7,021 nucleotides of DNA, taken from the NCBI GenBank assembly GCA_041572275.1, contig JBFFSQ010000158.1, positions 1 to 7,021 of the forward strand. The letters run 5' to 3'. A program made the translations under genes and the position numbers. Source of the stretch: JBFFSQ01 sp041572275 (GTDB lineage: Bacteria > Pseudomonadota > Gammaproteobacteria > SZUA-229). Under the pieces are notes generated by a model, which had not been told where the DNA came from, did no database searches, and was given only the letters and a program-made list of their open reading frames with translations. Of this stretch, positions 6,052-7,021 are shown one piece after another. Each line of letters opens with the position of its first letter. Positions within the stretch are counted from its first letter, which is position 1.

Positions 6052-6588
6052 ATGTCGGATATCAATCCATATCAAACGCCGGAACAGAACCTCGAAACAA
6101 ATCAACCAAATGAATATTCTGAGGTCAAAGCTTTATCAGCAAAAGGACGGATTGGACGGATCAGGTTTATTGCTTATTCCGTTGGTTATGGCCTGTTGTT
6201 GAATATTGTCGTGGCATTAGTGACCGCCCTGGGTACAGGGGTAGCGGGTGGTGCAGGTGAGATCGTCATGGGGCTGGGGATGCTGCTTGCCTACGGCGCT
6301 TTTCTGGTGGCAATTGTGTTATTAACCATACAGCGTGTTCATGATTTCAATACCAGTGGCTGGCTCTCTATTATCATGGTGTTGCCTATTATCAGTTTGT
6401 TGCTCTGGTTTATCCCAGGTACAGCCACCGCAAATGATTATGGTAATCCAACACCGCCGAATACGACAGGTGTGGTCCTGGTCGCATTAATCATTCCAAT
6501 TATTGCAGTCATTGGTATTTTGGCGGCTATCGCTATTCCGGCCTATCAGGAGTACATACAGGCTGCCCAGCAGGTCTCAGGCAGCTAA
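6052..6588 (+). CDS. DUF805 inner-membrane protein with pilin-like C-terminal helix
   Basis: A 178-residue membrane protein. After a polar N-terminus (1-30, Asn/Gln/Pro-rich, beginning MSDINPYQTP) comes GRIGRIRFIAY (32-42), the DUF805 opening motif. Helices follow near 40-62, 68-92 and 104-122, with QRVHDFNTSGWLSII (94-108), the family's R-x-H-D-x(2)-x-S-G-W signature, and a PGTATANDYGNP segment (122-133). DUF805 has no established function. Beyond the domain, residues 140-178 form a fourth helix containing AVIGILAAIAIPAYQEYI (152-169), nearly identical to the N-terminal helix of type IV pilins, but without the pilin leader or the Gly-Phe-Thr-Leu-Ile-Glu processing site. ATG 6052 is chosen because AGGGAG (6041-6046) sits five bases upstream; longer in-frame starts into the preceding gene lack this. 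A terminator follows. Confidence 0.88.
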   Translation: MSDINPYQTPEQNLETNQPNEYSEVKALSAKGRIGRIRFIAYSVGYGLLLNIVVALVTALGTGVAGGAGEIVMGLGMLLAYGAFLVAIVLLTIQRVHDFNTSGWLSIIMVLPIISLLLWFIPGTATANDYGNPTPPNTTGVVLVALIIPIIAVIGILAAIAIPAYQEYIQAAQQVSGS

Positions 6589-6611
6589 TTGTCTAAATGA
6601 ACCCGTATATA

Positions 6612-6640
6612 CGCCTGAACTCAGTTCTCAGGTGTTTTTT
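6612..6640 (+). terminator. Intrinsic terminator after the DUF805 gene
   Basis: CGCCTGA (6612-6618) pairs with TCAGGTG (6628-6634), seven pairs including one G-U, around a nine-base loop, followed directly by six T residues (6635-6640). A second arm pair, AACCCGT (6600-6606) and ACGGGTT (6641-6647), flanks it and could extend the structure. It separates the DUF805 transcript from gyrA. Confidence 0.8.
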
Positions 6641-6645
6641 ACGGG

Positions 6646-6659
6646 TTGATTTTGATCAA
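6646..6659. promoter_or_regulatory. Exact FNR/Anr consensus box
   Basis: TTGAT (6646-6650), four bases TTTG, ATCAA (6655-6659): a complete match to TTGAT-N4-ATCAA, the binding consensus of the oxygen-sensing regulators FNR and Anr. It overlaps the outer arm of the preceding terminator and lies 222 bases before gyrA. Which promoter it would control is unclear. A -10-like TAGAAT at 6667-6672 would place it in a repressing position; TATCAA at 6701-6706 would put it near -61, an activating position. The match is observed; function is inferred. Confidence 0.55.
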
Positions 6660-6778
6660 ATTGCTTTAGAATTCTCTTATCTACTTATCGTCTTTGCTGC
6701 TATCAACACACAGCGACCAAATCAGTACTTAAATTTAATGCTATGTTATTGATTTTTTAAGATAAATCCGGGGTGCAG
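6660..6778. other. AT-rich non-coding stretch upstream of gyrA
   Basis: No reading frame with a start and ribosome-binding site is seen on either strand. It holds TTAGAATT (6666-6673), repeated exactly at 6796-6803, and the ten-base palindrome TTAAATTTAA (6729-6738). It may be an extended promoter or upstream region for gyrA; no small RNA can be supported, since no hairpin followed by a T-run was found in it. Confidence 0.4.
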
Positions 6779-6796
6779 TCAGGCCCTGATTTGTGT

Positions 6797-6802
6797 TAGA
6801 AT
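6797..6802 (+). promoter_or_regulatory. Candidate -10 element of the gyrA promoter
   Basis: TAGAAT (five of six matches to TATAAT) within TTGTGTTAGAATTTAGCG, a common look for gammaproteobacterial promoters. A start near 6809 would give a leader of about 73 bases before gyrA. No good -35 is found at the usual spacing (TGCAGT at 6774-6779 is poor), so the call rests mainly on the -10. Confidence 0.35.
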
Positions 6803-6818
6803 TTAGCGTTTTATTGTG

Positions 6819-6850
6819 ACCGAATTTTTCGGTAATTCAGGGCTCCTGAA
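6819..6850 (+). repeat. Two tandem short hairpins in the gyrA leader
   Basis: ACCGAA-TTT-TTCGGT (6819-6833) and TTCAGG-GCT-CCTGAA (6836-6850) are two perfect six-pair stems with three-base loops, two bases apart, ending 31 bases before the gyrA ATG. Neither is followed by a T-run, so they are not terminators. They would lie in the 5' untranslated region if transcription starts at the 6797 element; roles in message stability or regulator binding are inference. Confidence 0.5.
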
Positions 6851-6881
6851 CAAACATTATAAGTACGGATGAAAATTCCCT

Positions 6882-7021
6882 ATGGCTGAATTCGCCAAAG
6901 AAGTATTTCCTGTAAATTTAGAAGATGAAATGCGTCAGTCCTACCTGGACTACGCCATGAGTGTAATTGTTGGCAGGGCCTTACCTGATGTTCGAGACGG
7001 CCTGAAACCCGTGCATCGGCG
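6882..7021 (+). CDS. gyrA: DNA gyrase subunit A, N-terminal part (runs off right edge)
   Basis: The first 46 codons plus two bases of gyrA. GyrA forms the A2B2 gyrase that introduces negative supercoils, carrying the breakage-reunion domain and catalytic tyrosine. After MAEFAKEVFPVNLEDEM, the sequence SYLDYAMSVIVGRALPDVRD (20-39) followed by GLKPVHR (40-46) is almost invariant in GyrA and matches E. coli at the same positions. The related ParC differs at the N-terminus before this block. The catalytic tyrosine and the quinolone-resistance region lie beyond the edge. The start is ATG 6882 with a weak GGAT eleven bases upstream; the earlier ATG at 6869 is out of frame and stops after six codons. 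It is preceded by a terminator and a 234-base regulatory region (6648-6881), so it has its own transcript. Confidence 0.95.
   Translation, partial: MAEFAKEVFPVNLEDEMRQSYLDYAMSVIVGRALPDVRDGLKPVHR

Overview
The window is an ordinary-looking stretch of chromosome from a non-enteric gammaproteobacterium. Base composition looks moderate, slightly AT-rich by eye. The proteins resemble E. coli homologues closely (SdhA, SdhB, GyrA), and the window carries the gamma/betaproteobacterial accessory proteins SdhE, YgfX, YgfZ and a YqiB-type DUF1249 protein. The genus cannot be named from this sequence alone. No phage, transposon, CRISPR, tRNA or rRNA sequence was seen.

Left part (1-1335, minus strand): the first 76 residues of an HDOD-domain signalling protein run off the left edge. 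Upstream of it on the same strand is a complete ygfZ, encoding a folate-binding Fe-S cluster maintenance protein. A 239-bp divergent intergenic region (1336-1574) then separates ygfZ from the succinate dehydrogenase operon. It holds a good minus-strand promoter candidate for ygfZ, two tandem promoter candidates for sdhC and an imperfect dyad.

Central part (1575-5987, plus strand): a packed seven-gene run, sdhC-sdhD-sdhA-sdhB-sdhE-ygfX-DUF1249. SdhCDAB is complex II. SdhE is the factor that helps attach FAD covalently to SdhA. YgfX is the small membrane protein commonly encoded next to SdhE, and the last gene is a YqiB-family cytosolic protein of unknown role. Four junctions have overlapping stop and start codons, so the accessory genes are probably translated together with the enzyme. 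The enzyme needs three Fe-S clusters, haem b and covalent FAD, so an Fe-S maintenance gene on one side and a flavinylation factor on the other make a coherent maturation neighbourhood.

Right part (5988-7021, plus strand): a DUF805 membrane protein with a probable promoter of its own and an unusual pilin-like C-terminal helix, followed by a clear intrinsic terminator. A 234-bp intergenic region comes next. It contains an exact FNR/Anr consensus box, a -10-like promoter element and two tandem small hairpins, and leads into the first 46 codons of gyrA at the right edge.

No clearly new multi-gene system is visible. The observations most worth following are the exact FNR-type box upstream of gyrA, the pilin-like tail on the DUF805 protein, and the translational coupling of sdhE, ygfX and the DUF1249 gene to the sdh operon.
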